Shown here in pieces: positions 23,955-35,538 of a stretch of DNA of 64,000 nt (the stretch's first letter is position 1; the number at the start of each line of letters is the position of its first letter). The DNA is taken from positions 156,990,526 through 157,054,525 of the forward strand of contig NC_092859.1 in NCBI RefSeq assembly GCF_032062135.1, read 5' to 3'. This stretch comes from Pyxicephalus adspersus (taxonomy: Eukaryota > Chordata > Amphibia > Anura > Pyxicephalidae). The notes beneath the pieces are model-generated. The model was not told where the DNA came from, did not search any database, and saw nothing but the letters and a program-made list of their open reading frames with translations. The position numbers and the translations under genes were made by a program.

Positions 23955-24320
23955 TGCTCCATGCATCTGACATTTTTCCAACTTCCAGGTATATGAAATA
24001 TATCACCCGGCAATCCACATGATCCAAAAATAAAACATAATTAATCAGACTACACCACCTGTTTTATCGCGCCCAATTCTAATGCTCACATACCCATTTT
24101 AGGCACTTTCTGCAATGGGCAATGGGTCAGCTTGTGAACTCATACTGGTCTACTGGTCTGCAATATGTTATGTTTTCTGACACCTTTCTCTCATGTCGGC
24201 CAACAAATTGATTAACAGTAACACTTTTGTAGGATTAGACCTGACAGGTCAGCCTTCCTCACCCCTCACGTGGGCAATATTGAGCCTTTGTGCCCTTATG
24301 ATCTTGTTGCAAATTCAAAA
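23955..24320 (-). pseudogene. Tc1-like transposase fragment, decayed
   Basis: Read on the minus strand, this matches the middle of a Tc1-like transposase. It is collinear with the copy at 46287-47275 through CACCCGG.CATCCACATGATC, the ATCAGAC region and CTCACATACCCATT. The segment equivalent to the Val-Ala-Trp-Ser-Asp motif holding the first catalytic Asp reads with TAG and TAA stops on both sides of Ser-Asp (about 24040-24060). No terminal inverted repeats are visible, so it is an internal fragment. The family normally acts in the nucleus by cut-and-paste into TA sites. Confidence 0.7.
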
Positions 24321-24615
24321 ATGTTTATTCCTTTTGCATACAAGGAACACATCACCGTGTCATATGGGAAATGTTCTTTCCCAGTGATCTATTCCTCATA
24401 ATTTGAAACTTGACAAAATCCCTATGTTTGCCCACTTTTTTCTGCTACTAAACACATAACATGACAGCACCATTCACTTGCTGCATTAAAAATCCTAAAC
24501 CTTTCACAGGTTCTGCTATAATGAGATCAATGTTACCTGTCAGTGCTTTTAGTTAAAAAATAACCCATAAAAAAGGTTACTTCCTCTAAGGACTTGAAGC
24601 TAGAAGGGGTGGCAG
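24321..24615. other. No gene or repeat family recognised
   Basis: A short AT-rich spacer between the Tc1 relic and the LTR-like tail. Confidence 0.4.
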
Positions 24616-24770
24616 CGTACTGTCATAAAGATATGTTTGGGTTGTATTTGTATAATATTGGTATGATGTTGTGATGTTTAGTAAAGTATTGTGCTAATAA
24701 ATGGCTGTTATGGCTATTTAACCCAATAATTGGTGTGGAGTGTTTATTGGGTGAACAGGGGTGTAAATGG
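24616..24770 (+). repeat. LTR-like tail, related to 60478-60785
   Basis: The sense strand is G/T-rich. It has a polyadenylation word (CTAATAAATGGC), then TGTTATGGCTATTTAACCC, then GGAGTGTTTATTGGGTG. The copy at 60640-60785 has the same order: TAAATAAAGG, CTGTAGCCAATGTTTAAT and CGAGTGTTTATTTGAGGTG. A signal followed by a conserved downstream block fits an LTR R-U5 region, but no protein domain supports the class. Confidence 0.45.
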
Positions 24771-26059
24771 CCATTAAAGGGGGTACCTTTCAAGTACAGT
24801 TTTACCAAAATTGAGTCACTGGAAATACGCAGAATGTGTCGTTGGTCTGTCGGCGATATGTATTTCTGAATCACATTAAGAGAAGAGCACCTACAGGCCA
24901 ACGCTACAATTTCAAAACTGCAAAGTGATTCAGATGTAGGATTCCCTGAAGCCCACTAAGCCAGCAAAATACATTCTTGGTGCGTCAAAATCACCAACAT
25001 AGAGAAGGGGCCTTCTATGGGATGCATATTGATGGGAGACAGATTTCTCTTCTGTGACTGTTTCCTAAATAAAAAAAATAATAGGACTTTGAACACCTCT
25101 TGTTTTGATGCACTTAGATGTATTAAGCTGATTTATTCTGAAAATTGAATTGGCCGTTAACTAAAAGCAATCCAGCTGGTAACACGGGTGATTTTACATT
25201 TGACCCTTCTTTATCAACGGAAAAGCATTGTCCAGACTTCATCTTTAATCCCCTGTATTAAGAAAATTACATTACTGTATCAAAACAGTAAGCACTTGCT
25301 TGCAGATTGAAATATTGGTAGACTGAGATTATGAACTTTACTACCATACAGCTTTACAAGCTTCTCTCTCAAAGACCAGGGACTGCCCAGCCAACAGGAG
25401 ATTGATCCAAATGCACTATGTTTAATTACATATGTGTTCTATCAATAGTTCCTTCTGAACCCACCATCATGCACAATGTACTACGGACTGAGTTAATGAG
25501 GGGTTTAGTCTTGAGCCTCCAGCCTTTAATGGAACCTTACTACAGAGTTCGACTGGCTTACTGCATTATACAAAGCTTTTCTACATTTCACTTTAGAAAG
25601 TGAAGCTTAAAGGGAATGAAGTGTTTCTGAGCATATTTTTTTATATTGTGTTCAATAACAAAAGATTGAAATAATATGTGTGTTAAAAACAGTTCCATTT
25701 GTTTGAGGGATGGTACATATCTTGGCAAAGCTATGGCAATTTCTGTAGGCTGAAAGGGGTTTACCAGTAATCTTGGAGCCTGGTCAAGGAGAAAAAGAGT
25801 GGTCTCTCCAGACATTGTTTGACCTTCAGGGATCTTAGAGCTGTGGGAGCCCCAAGATGTTGCTCTCCTTCCCATACCACCCCCATACCACAATCTTCTT
25901 TAGTAGATTCAGTAACCCAATGGTAGAATGAATTATATTACTTCCTCCAGTTTCGGGGTCTTCTCTTCCAAGCAACTACCCGTGGTCACTAACCCCAGTT
26001 TTCCTCCGGAGTCTACTCACATGTGTTACTGATAAGTAAATCTTCCGAGTGACCATAAC
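24771..26059. other. No gene recognised
   Basis: Unique-looking sequence. 25960-26059 may be the badly decayed left half of the MITE whose right half is recognisable from 26060. Confidence 0.35.
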
Positions 26060-26148
26060 TGTAATGTACTGTGTATAGTAAATATAACTGGAGTTTTCTG
26101 AAGAAATAAAAGGGATTTCCCAATGTTAAAAATATTGAGAAAAGACTG
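26060..26148 (+). mobile_element. hAT-like MITE, copy d (right half only)
   Basis: AATGTACTGTGTATAGTAAA, ACTGGAGTTTTCTGAAGA, GGGATTTCCCAATGTTAAAA and a terminal TTGAGAAAAGACTG follow the family order. The terminal word is the expected partner of the CAGT.TTTCTCAA left end. Confidence 0.55.
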
Positions 26149-26804
26149 ACGTAAGCAGTTCATTCATTTTTTATCCAATAAGACACACCGTTGCACTACA
26201 TAGTTGTTGGTAGGTCTAAAGGAGATTGTACAGATGGTAACATTTATGGTCAGCTTATGCTTAACAAGCAACTTGGCATGAAACAAATCTACTACTAGAT
26301 AAATAGTAAGTGGTTAAATACTTAGCTATGTCAATCCTAAACATAAGTCCTTTGTTTGCCATTTTGTACTGGGTTGACTGCCAAAATAATAAATCCTATT
26401 TCCTCATGGGTCTAAGAGGTGATTGACAACACATATATGGTTCAATGATGGCTTTATTCATCAGGGCTCATTTTACCCTCAGTCCTACCTTTACTGACAC
26501 TGATCATGGCAGAAGGATCTCCAATACTTTCCCTGAGAAGATAAACTCCGTTTGTGCAGCCTAGTGGGTTGTTGCTGCACAAGGTGAGCTCCTCTGGGAC
26601 CATAGTCATCCACATGGCATTTCTAAATTGTTCGGTTCTCTCTGTTGTCATTTGTGCCATTGGCTGATTAGAAAAGTTGCTATTATTACTGGCAGCCTCT
26701 CTGATCAGTTTGAAACTAACAAAAAAGTAAGGCTAGTAAAGTGTGACTTGGTGTGGCTTCCATGGCTTCCATATGTATTTGCGAATACATGCAACTAAAA
26801 CTTA
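26149..26804. other. No confirmed gene; SH2-like peptide in minus frame 26454-26660
   Basis: The 68-codon minus-strand frame contains Gly-Val-Tyr-Leu-Leu-Arg-Glu-Ser at residues 38-45, followed by IGDPSAMISVSKG. This resembles the FLVRES strand of SH2 domains and the residues after it. The frame is too short for an SH2 domain (about 100 residues), lacks the upstream Trp region, and stops soon after. It could be an exon, a relic or chance. Confidence 0.2.
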
Positions 26805-27094
26805 TTAAAAGTCCTGAAAGAGGGCTGTCAGATTTACTGTAAATATTTATATTAAAAAGAAGACAAAAAGCTGCCATTGTGTTTTTTTTCTTTACAGTAA
26901 AACTGATTATCTGAATATATCATAACTTTTTTAAAATATGTAAGTTAAAAAAGAAATTGAGGCATTTCAGCCCTCCTAGAACCCCACCCTAACAATATAT
27001 ATATAAAAGGAATATTTTTTGAGAAAATATTTGATCAGTTCCAATTTTTGGTCCACTGTTTCTTCTGCTGACAGCCCTCTTTCAGGACTTAAAA
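26805..27094. mobile_element. Short MITE with perfect TIRs and target-site duplication
   Basis: The body 26811-27088 has perfect 21-bp terminal inverted repeats (26811-26831 and 27068-27088) starting GTCCTGAAAGAGGGC. It is flanked on both sides by TTAAAA (26805-26810 and 27089-27094). It is 278 bp long, AT-rich inside and non-coding. TTAA-containing targets are typical of piggyBac and Kolobok transposons, so this is probably a non-autonomous derivative of such a family. The intact ends suggest it is younger than its neighbours. Confidence 0.8.
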
Positions 27095-27144
27095 TGACAT
27101 TGGAGCTCCTCTCAGTCCTGGATACTGTAGGTCCAGCCTTTAGG

Positions 27145-27460
27145 AGGTCACACCTCCGAGAAGGCAGACATGGCTAGNNNNNNNNNNNNNNNNNNNNNNN
27201 NNNNNNNNNNNNNNNNNNNNNNNNNNNNNNNNNNNNNNNNNNNNNNNNNNNNNNNNNNNNNNNNNNNNNNNNNNNNNNNNNNNNNNNNNNNNNNNNNNNN
27301 NNNNNNNNNNNNNNNNNNNNNNNNNNNNNNNNNNNNNNNNNNNNNNNNNNNNNNNNNNNNNNNNNNNNNNNNNNNNNNNGAGAATACACCTCTGAGGAGG
27401 AAGACATGGCTAGTTTATCCTAAAAGAGAATACACCTCCGAGGAGGAAGACAGGCTAGGT
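27145..27460 (+). repeat. 46-bp minisatellite spanning an assembly gap
   Basis: Right of the gap the unit GAGAATACACCTC.GAGGAG plus GAAGACATGGCTAG and TTTATCCTAAAA repeats with a 46-bp period (27380 and 27426). Left of the gap, CACACCTCCGAG.AAGGCAGACATGGCTAG (27150-27177) is a divergent unit in the same order. The array therefore continues through the N run. Frames crossing the gap are artefacts. Confidence 0.75.
27178..27379. other. Assembly gap, 202 N
   Basis: This run of N sits within the minisatellite, so tandem repeat units that short reads could not span are the likely missing sequence. Confidence 0.97.
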
Positions 27461-29623
27461 TCAATGGAAAATGGGCAAATGGACACAGTGTTATTCTCCC
27501 CAAAGTGGACCACAAATGCTCGATCTAAGAATAAGAAGAGGCCACCATATGATAATGCAAATTATAAAGTTGAAGTATTTTTTAACATAGAAGTGGAAAA
27601 ACAAGAATCCAGGAGATCCACCTTAGTTACACAGCCACCAATGTTGTTTTGCACAGTTCTAAAGGGATCAGTTTTGGTTTGCATTGTTAGCAGTGTTCTT
27701 AGTGCTCTCCAAACTCAGACAGAAGTGACATAAAGACACAAGCATGACAGATGAGATCCCCAGACAATCGCTCCTTTTGCACAATTGCATCTTAGTTAAA
27801 GACAGGGTGCTGCTTGTGGCAATAAATCCTTCCAAGGAGACCATTTAATATTCCTCCCAAGTGCAGCTTGTCAGTCACACTATTGTTGCAAGCGAGTTAC
27901 GCAAGCACAGAAAAGAGGTGGGTGGAATAGTTCAGGAATGAGGTGTTTCGCATTATATGATAATTTTCTGCTGTTGCCATGGTATAGGGAATACAGCAGG
28001 TTAATGTCAATTACATAACGTTTACCTCACTAAAGCCTACACACTGCACAATCTCAGGCTGCAATTGTTCCAGATGAGACATAATTAATGTCTACCTCGC
28101 TCCTTACCACTTCCTTTGAACCTCACTAATTGAGCATTGAGTTGAAGGATGCTCTTGGCAACTGTAGAGGTGAAGCCGACACAACATATACATTCTATTT
28201 AGCAGATTCTGACTTTCTGAGTCTTCAGTCTTCTCATCTATTCTACATTAATATGGTCTGGGATGAAATCTTTAACATGAGCAGGTAGTTACTTAGTGTA
28301 TGGTAGCTCAGGGGTGGGTCATAACTCGGCATAAGTACCAATTTATAGCTTACATGAGGTCTGCCTTTAATCCTGTACAGCAGAACCTAATTCTGGTTTT
28401 ATTATCTTCTCTGCAGTTCTGCAATGAGTATGAGCCCCTTCATGATCTTTACATCTTCACCACCTTCAGATATCTTGATTGACTAGTTCTGCATAGGGTA
28501 ACCCTTGTGCATTTGCGGGGGATTTAACTCATGCCCTCACAAAGTCATGCGCTATGGCATTAGGCGCTGCAAGCAGGCAGGTAAGAATGTCTTATTGATG
28601 AAGGCTCATACTATATTTAAGTTTATCCTACTTCCAACTTTTTCCTTTCTTTAAAGTCAAAATCTATTTTAACTCCTGTTGGTTGAAAGGTTCACTATCA
28701 TGCTAGGAAGAGCATAAACCCGTTGCTTTGCCCTGCTTGTGACAAGTACATGTTCACTTAAAAAAAAAAAAAAACAACCCACCTAAAACTATTTCTTTGG
28801 AGTAGTTTGAATCTGCCATCAAGACACATCTGCCAACCAGAATACACATCTGTAGGACCCAGAAGGTCAGAACAAGGTGCTATCGGGAAAAGGGAAGTAA
28901 ATAAACTTACTGTCTGTTCTCCAGGTGGGAAAGGAAATATTTGTCTTGATCCCACACCCTCTAATGCACAATCTGCAGCATTCCAGCTTTTTCTATTGTA
29001 ATTGAGAGAAGGGAGATATAAAGCACCCTAAAAAGAATCCTATTACTTCTGACTGCAAAGTGATTGGCTGTTCTCTGGACACTTCTGAAGACCCTACTGG
29101 GATAAAATACACAGAGCTAGTTTATTTGTACTGTTATGGATGCAGTAAATGATTAAAAAGTATGACTCACCAGCTATAACCTCTCTGCATGTAGAAAGTG
29201 GTTATAGAAACTAATATTTCATCATCTTGAAGTACTACATGAAACGAGAAAGGAATAAACTATACCTGCAATTTTAATCTCATGGTACTGAGGGATTTAA
29301 CCTTTCTGTTGGCAGTCATGTCATCCTCAGCCTATGAAATCAATCTGCCTCAAAGAATTGGATTTCCAGTAAGTGGTTAAATCACTCCTGAGCATAAGAT
29401 CAGGACTGGCAGTGCGGTGTAACTCTAGCGGTTTAATATGGCTGTAGCTAAAGTAGATTAAACTTGTGTAATATGTTAAAGTGTTCCTGATTTCAACAGC
29501 CACTTAACAAACCTGTCGTGTGTGTACGGAGAATCAAGGTAAAACAAGAATTAAAGGGCTCATGTGTATATGGATGGTTATGGAAGCAGTGCAGTTACTG
29601 CTCCTCAACCGAAGCCATCTACA
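27461..29623. other. No gene; possible conserved non-coding element at 27930-28150
   Basis: 27930-28150 is repeat-free with several ATTA/TAAT words (for example ACATAATTAATGTCTA). An A-run lies at 28760-28773. No coding frame with recognisable content was seen. Confidence 0.3.
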
Positions 29624-29674
29624 ATGATGTAGAACCAGGTATGATGTAGAACCAGGTATGATGTAGAACCAGGT
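29624..29674 (+). repeat. 17-bp tandem repeat, three perfect units
   Basis: ATGATGTAGAACCAGGT occurs three times head to tail without a mismatch. Confidence 0.97.
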
Positions 29675-32600
29675 ATGGAGGCACCATTAGCTGTCAATTT
29701 TACTACTGCTTCAAGTGGTGTCTAAAAATCTGGGGTCTGCTGTAGTGGTTTATGAAAGATGTGTTTTATTTATGCAAAAGAAAGCAGGTTACCCATCTAT
29801 GTGCGCAAGCTTTTAAGATATGCACATGCAAAAAAAGTCCTCTTGCCACAATAAATTTAAATAGTCACAGAGTCTTCTTGAGAAGGGAAGAAGGCCAGGT
29901 TAGCAAAGAGAGGAAGAATTGTGAAAAGATGAACTTCTCACACACCCACCCTGAACTGGAAGATGCGGGCGTGATGGTTTCAATGTTGTAGTAGCTGTTT
30001 TCTAGTTGGGGTATTTAAAGGTGGTCATTAGTGGTCATGAGAAGTAATGGGTAGGGCCTCATAGGGTGTATGATTTTCTCTCTTCCGTATGGCCATATAG
30101 GTGTCTGTGGATACCTATGACAATTTTGAACCAAAGTTAATTAGTTATTTGCTAAATAATTGGTATATAACTGGTATTTAAGATGTTTTTTGGGAATGGG
30201 GGTGTGGGTGAAAAATAGCGAGGCAGCCCAGGTAAGCTGGCACATCAGAATTATCTTTGCTTTCATAGATTACTATCCCAGTTAGCTCCAAATTTCAAAA
30301 TGATACTTTCCTGCCCAGAGGTGGAAGCTCTGTCATGCCACCCTTTCACCAAATAACCAATATCAAACGGAACATTTTGGAAATGGTGTACCAGAGTCAT
30401 GATCTACAAACTGACAAGACTCCCAGATATATAATAAAACGAGAGGCATCTGTTATATTTTGTACAATTCACTTTTAAAGCCACTTTTTGTGATTGAACC
30501 AACCATTAGCAATATTCACAGAGAAGTATTATTATAGAGAGGGAAAGGTGAAGAAATGAAGTTACCTATATTGGCCGGAGTTGTTATTTAAGAAGCTTCT
30601 ACCCAATACAATCAAATTTAAATAAAAAGGCTTTTTCACATTGTGAGAATGCACGAGAGTACCTTGCAACCAATGAACATTCATCCTTTGTGGTCATGAT
30701 GACTGATAAAAGGACATATATTATTGTGCCATGGGATATTGCATATTTAATGTAATTGTTTTATTGACCATTAGATTTATTATAGACTCTTGGTTGTTGG
30801 AAATCTTAATGCATCATTACTGTTATTGTGTTATTCTATAGGTGGAGCTATTTATATCAGCAGCCAGAAATGCAACTAACCAAAGACACTACATAAGGTA
30901 GCCATTTACAAAGTTGGACTTTATGCTAATCAATGGAAACGCGCCATTATTTTGTGCACCATGCAACCCTATTCATAAAAGTGGCAAAAAGCTGACTTCA
31001 CTACTATTACTACTACTATCGACAAATTTACTACTGCGACGACCATTCATAAAATAGTGATGAGCATGAGCGTCAATTTACAGCTCACCAAATAGCATTC
31101 TCTAATTAAATATTGGTGAATGCCATCTGCTACAATGTAGGTCAATTGTGTTTGTTTCAAATACCCAATCATTACTTTTAAAAATTAAAATTCCATGTAC
31201 ACCACTTCAAAAAGAACCAAATAAATGAAGATTCTGGCCACCACCTGAGTTTTAATATGATTTGGTGTGGTGATTAAAGCCCAGATCGCCACTGTTCAAA
31301 ATTTTTTCAGCCTTTAGGAAATCTGTTGTTTTATAAGTGGTAATAACATTTAAAGATTTGAGAATGAAGTGGCAATCTGTTAGTGTAAAATTGTATTAAG
31401 ATAATTGTAGGTAGCAAAATGTCCCTTTTCTTGGTCCAATGAAGACAGACCCAACATAATATTCAAAGCAGAACTGAACTTGTTGGTAGGTGGTGAGTTT
31501 CTGTCATAATCAACATATATGCACAATTCACTTGCACAGACCTAATTGGCCCCTACATGGCACAGACCAGTTTGCAGGACCCTACAGGAATGACAGGTTC
31601 AGGTCCCTGTCACCGATTGATGATCCAAGTTCAGGTCCCTGTCATTGTTGCATCTCAGGAAGCTGCTATCTTTGTCCCCAACTGCATGGCAACCTTCCAT
31701 GTCCTTGGAGTTCCTCTTTGGCCATGGTGTGCCACTAATGATGTAATTCCCGATGGCTGACTCTTTATGCGGCGGTACCACATATACAGCAAAGCTTTAC
31801 ACTATATGGTGCATGTGCTATAGCAAAAGGCAGCCGTGGCTATTTTTAACAAAAGAGACTTTACATGTTGTTCTTGCATAAAAGTTCTATCTCCTGGTGA
31901 CTTTTTGTGTACGCGATTTCGGCTCATTTTACTGACAACCGCATTTTAATTCCACTCAATGATCAAGTCTCCAAAATATTTCACTCTTCCACCAGTTAAA
32001 AAAAAAGAAAAGTGAGAAGATCATTGACTCTTCTTTTAATGTAACATATTTTTAAACAAGAATAAAACCAATATATACACAGAATACTATTAACAGATTG
32101 ATGTAGAAGCACCCCAGGTCTATAGAATGCAGAACCCAACTTTTATGCAAACTCTGGCTGTGAAAACGCCATTTTCTTTTTATTTTATTTCCAGAGTGAT
32201 TAAAGTACTTAAAGACGTAGACATTGAATGTGGAGTCTTCTGGCAATCGCTGCTTTAAATAGAATGATCATGTCACGAGATTACCCCATAATTGCAAATA
32301 TGGCTGTTAATTAAACATGAACAGCAACAGATCTCCGATAATTATCCGGTGCTGTGGCCATTTATAGAGGTAATGATGGCAGTTTATTCCACTGATGTTT
32401 TTTTCTTGTTATCTTCAGCAGATAACTCAGAGCTGGTGAGCAGACAATACTTTGTTTTAGAACTTCGGTGATGTCAATGTATGTGGGGGGGGATTAAAGC
32501 TACATTCAGACGTGCAATGATTGTCGTTGGAAATGATTGTTTTTGATTGTGGAACAGTAAGAATGAATGAACGATGTACAGAGAGTGCTGTTTATTCTAT

Positions 32601-33635
32601 GGAGAGGGGAGGCACCCTACTACATCCTCCTCCATAGGAAACCGCTGTGGTCGTTAGCTGTCAATCATAGGATGGATCATTGAGCAACATCGGGGGAAGC
32701 CGTATAGACAATAGATTTTGATGTCTTGGGTGATGAAATGCCATTGTCTGTACATACAGTAGCTTTAGGGCATTACTGCTTCAGGCATGCATCAAATGTA
32801 TGGCTGGATACAAACTGAGAGAACTGCTGCCAGTTACCAAATGCTGCACAAACATGTATGCAACATTCTGTCCAATCACAAAAGAAAATCAGAAAGTGAT
32901 TGGTTGGTGGTTAGCTATATTGTTTGGGTAATTTCATTGATGAGATTTTACATTTTACATTCTGCAGACATGGGTGACAATTCCTGCTTTCCTAGGTGAA
33001 TGTTCTGCTCTCTCTAAGCCTATCACTGTATTACCAGTACAGTGGAGTATTGAGCGAGGGGCTGCAAAAGAGAGAATCATGTGACATGAGGTTGTGTTTC
33101 CACCCAGGGATCCCGTGAGAAACCTGCGGTTTAGGATTTTGTAACATTTACATTTCAGGTACTCTGAATTGGCTGCATTGCTTTCATTGTCATTGTCGTG
33201 TCATTGAGTATTCAGCCAATGAAGCTAGATTGTGTGATCTCTGTATTTGATAAAGGAAAAGTTTGGGTCACACTTACCTATCTCATGCTAACCCTAAATG
33301 AAAGTGTTTACCCCATAATGAATGGGAGCTGCCAAGCTAGGGTTGAGTAAGTCACAGGTAAAGGGTGACCGACTACTTGCTATCCGTAAACTCATGCCTC
33401 TGTCATCCAAACACAGGGAAGTGAAAGTACTAAAGCCAGGGAATTAGAATGACAGACACCAAGCATTTGTGTGTATTTTAGATATCATTTTGGTTGGAAT
33501 TGCCTATTAAAAGATTCCAAAAAAACTTTCTAAAGCTGAACTCCAGAAACATTGTTCCTTCAAATAGACTTCTCTGCATGGCAAGGGTTCAATCTTGTTT
33601 TTATCTTGGAGATCGGTAAAAAGTGGTTTTACTAA
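29675..33635. other. No gene; possible conserved non-coding element at 32205-32420
   Basis: 32205-32420 is complex and repeat-free, with TTAATTAAACATGAA and GATAATTATCCGG words, and looks like a developmental enhancer by texture. 32500-32780 carries AATGATTGTCGTTGGAAATG-type words that recall frog MITEs. The rest shows only short frames, such as 31490-31760, without domains. Confidence 0.3.
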
Positions 33636-33893
33636 TACCTTGTATTTATATGAGCCAACATATTACGCAGCGCTTTACAAAGTCCATAATCATGTCACCA
33701 ACTGTTCCTCAGAGGGGCTCACATCTAATGTCCCTGCCATAGTCAAATGTCATTACCACAGTCTAGGGACAATTTTGGGGAGTCCCATTAACCTAGCTTC
33801 ATGTTTTAGGAATTTGGAAGAAACCCAAGCAATCACAGGGAGACCATGCAAACACTATGCAGAAGTGCTAACTACTGGGCCACCATGTTGCCC
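33636..33893 (-). mobile_element. V-SINE, full-length decayed copy
   Basis: Read on the minus strand it has three parts. The tRNA-like head includes TGGTGGCCCAGTAGTTAGCA, as in an A box. The central domain GTTTGCATGGTCTCCCTGTG continues with GGGTTTCTTCCAAATTCC, the hallmark of vertebrate V-SINEs. The LINE-derived tail is GTAAAGCGCTGCGTAATATG and TTGGC, then ATATAAAT. The tail equals that of the LINE at 40069-41036. SINEs make no protein and rely on LINE enzymes. The open frame over this region is spurious. Confidence 0.85.
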
Positions 33894-35211
33894 TACTATC
33901 TTTATCCCTTGGGTCATCAACCAGCAGCTGATCCCCTCTTCTATCCAATGTTCTGGGTTTATGGCATTCCCCCAGCATCCTGTTTGTAATGATAACAGAG
34001 CCTACTTCCAATGGACAGAATGCCTTAGGAAGAGCAGCTGGGGATCCCGGTGGGTTTGGGATAAGACAAGTGAAAATTGTGCAAAAATTAGCATTTAACC
34101 TTTGGACTGGGGCCCCACTGCAAGGGTCCTTTTTTACTTTTGGTATTCATCTTTAAATGGCACCCAGTATCTGAATGTTGCAGTTATTCTTCTGCTTTCT
34201 TTCTTCTTCTCTAATCCAACTCACAAAGCATTTTGCAGACTTCACTCTCAGCAACAATATTTGAGAATCAGTATTTGGCACTGCGAAGAACGGCGATATT
34301 GTTAAGAATATCTTTTATTGTTAGTAAAATGTTCAGATAGATGGGTCAAGATCCTTATATTTGTCATCAGGTTCAAAGTTTCAATGCTCCTCTGACTTCT
34401 TTGCCCTACAACATGTCACTCATTCATCATCTCTCACCTCTCGCTGTCTGTGCGTTCTGTTCTCCGCATCCCATCCGTCTATCTCTGCCATTTCACAAGG
34501 CTGAGCTCTACACTAACACGCTTAATCAAGAAGTTCTTTGATATCAAAAATAAACACTAACTAGAAGCTGAAACTGTCAGATTCCATCAATCTTGGTGGG
34601 AGAAAAAGCCGAGAAGAGCACAAACTCGGGAGTCTCCAGCACCTCTGGTAATTGCACTGGTGTTTATTGATAGCTGCATCAATTTGGCCCTGTCGGGGGT
34701 TGATTTCCCAGCGTGCTACAACTGACTTAGTGCTTGATGTACATGGCTGGACACTGCTCAGCAATTAACGCGGAGAGATAACCTGACTATATAATAACAC
34801 TGTTTATGAAAATTGCTTGTCACTCCCACTCACAAACAAATAGGACTTTAAGAAGACTAATTAACAGAAGTAAATTATTTTCCAACTGTAAAGGGAAAAA
34901 CTAACAAAACCTACAGGATTGGAGTTTTTCCAGTAAGTAAACTTACCCTGGTAAGTTTCCATTGTTTGCTGAATTGGTACTTGCGATGACTCCTTTCTAT
35001 CAAGTCTAATGCAAGCACAACAATGGTGCTTTTGGAGTATTGAGGTGTTGGCCACTTCTTTTGATTTCTTGGCATGCTATGGAGACAGACAGATAAAGAG
35101 TGAAGAAGAATCCAATTTAGACATCATGCTTACCAAAGTACATATAAAAGATGGCATTACTTTTGTATAAGATCAGCCCCTTGCATTGCATTATTCAACT
35201 AGAATGTTGTA
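33894..35211. other. No gene or repeat family recognised
   Basis: Ordinary sequence. The frames at 34102-34541 and 34561-34764 have no recognisable domain. Confidence 0.4.
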
Positions 35212-35538
35212 GCAATTTCTAACCAGGGTTCCATAAAACCCCACGGCACCTCCAAAGGTTGCCAGGGGTTCTTCAAACAGTGACTGATTAACCTCCCATG
35301 TGATGATGTCTGCAAAGCTCTGGGGCCAAAACGTCCTAATAGAGCCAGTCACCATGTGTTTTCGGTAAAGTAGTATTCTAGTCACCACTGTAAGGGGAGC
35401 ATTCTTTCCACTTACCAATGACTTCCAACAAATTGGTTTTATCAGCGGTTCCTCAAGACCTAAAAATTATTTCAAGGGTTCCTTGTGACATGAAAATTAC
35501 ATTTGGGGTTACTATAGGTTAAGGGTTGAGAAAGGCTG
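35212..35538 (+). mobile_element. hAT-like MITE, copy e (with internal insertion)
   Basis: The left end is TTTCTAACCAGGGTTCC and the right end is GGGTTGAGAAAGGCTG, so both family termini are present. Between them lie GGTTGCCAGGGGTTCTTCAA, CATTCTTTCCACTTACCAATG and TTATTTCAAGGGTTCCTTG. About 35290-35380 does not match the other copies and may be inserted sequence. Confidence 0.65.

Noticed and set aside
27170..27733. 187-codon frame crossing the N run
   Set aside because: More than a third of it is N and the flanks are minisatellite; the frame is an artefact.
29624..29674. CRISPR-like array
   Set aside because: Three directly adjacent 17-bp units without spacers in a vertebrate genome; a simple tandem repeat.
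33840..33893. Possible tRNA gene
   Set aside because: Only a decayed A-box-like head within a SINE; no cloverleaf, anticodon arm or T-arm pairing is evident.
33595..34098. 167-codon plus-strand frame
   Set aside because: It lies largely over the antisense strand of the V-SINE and carries no protein domain.
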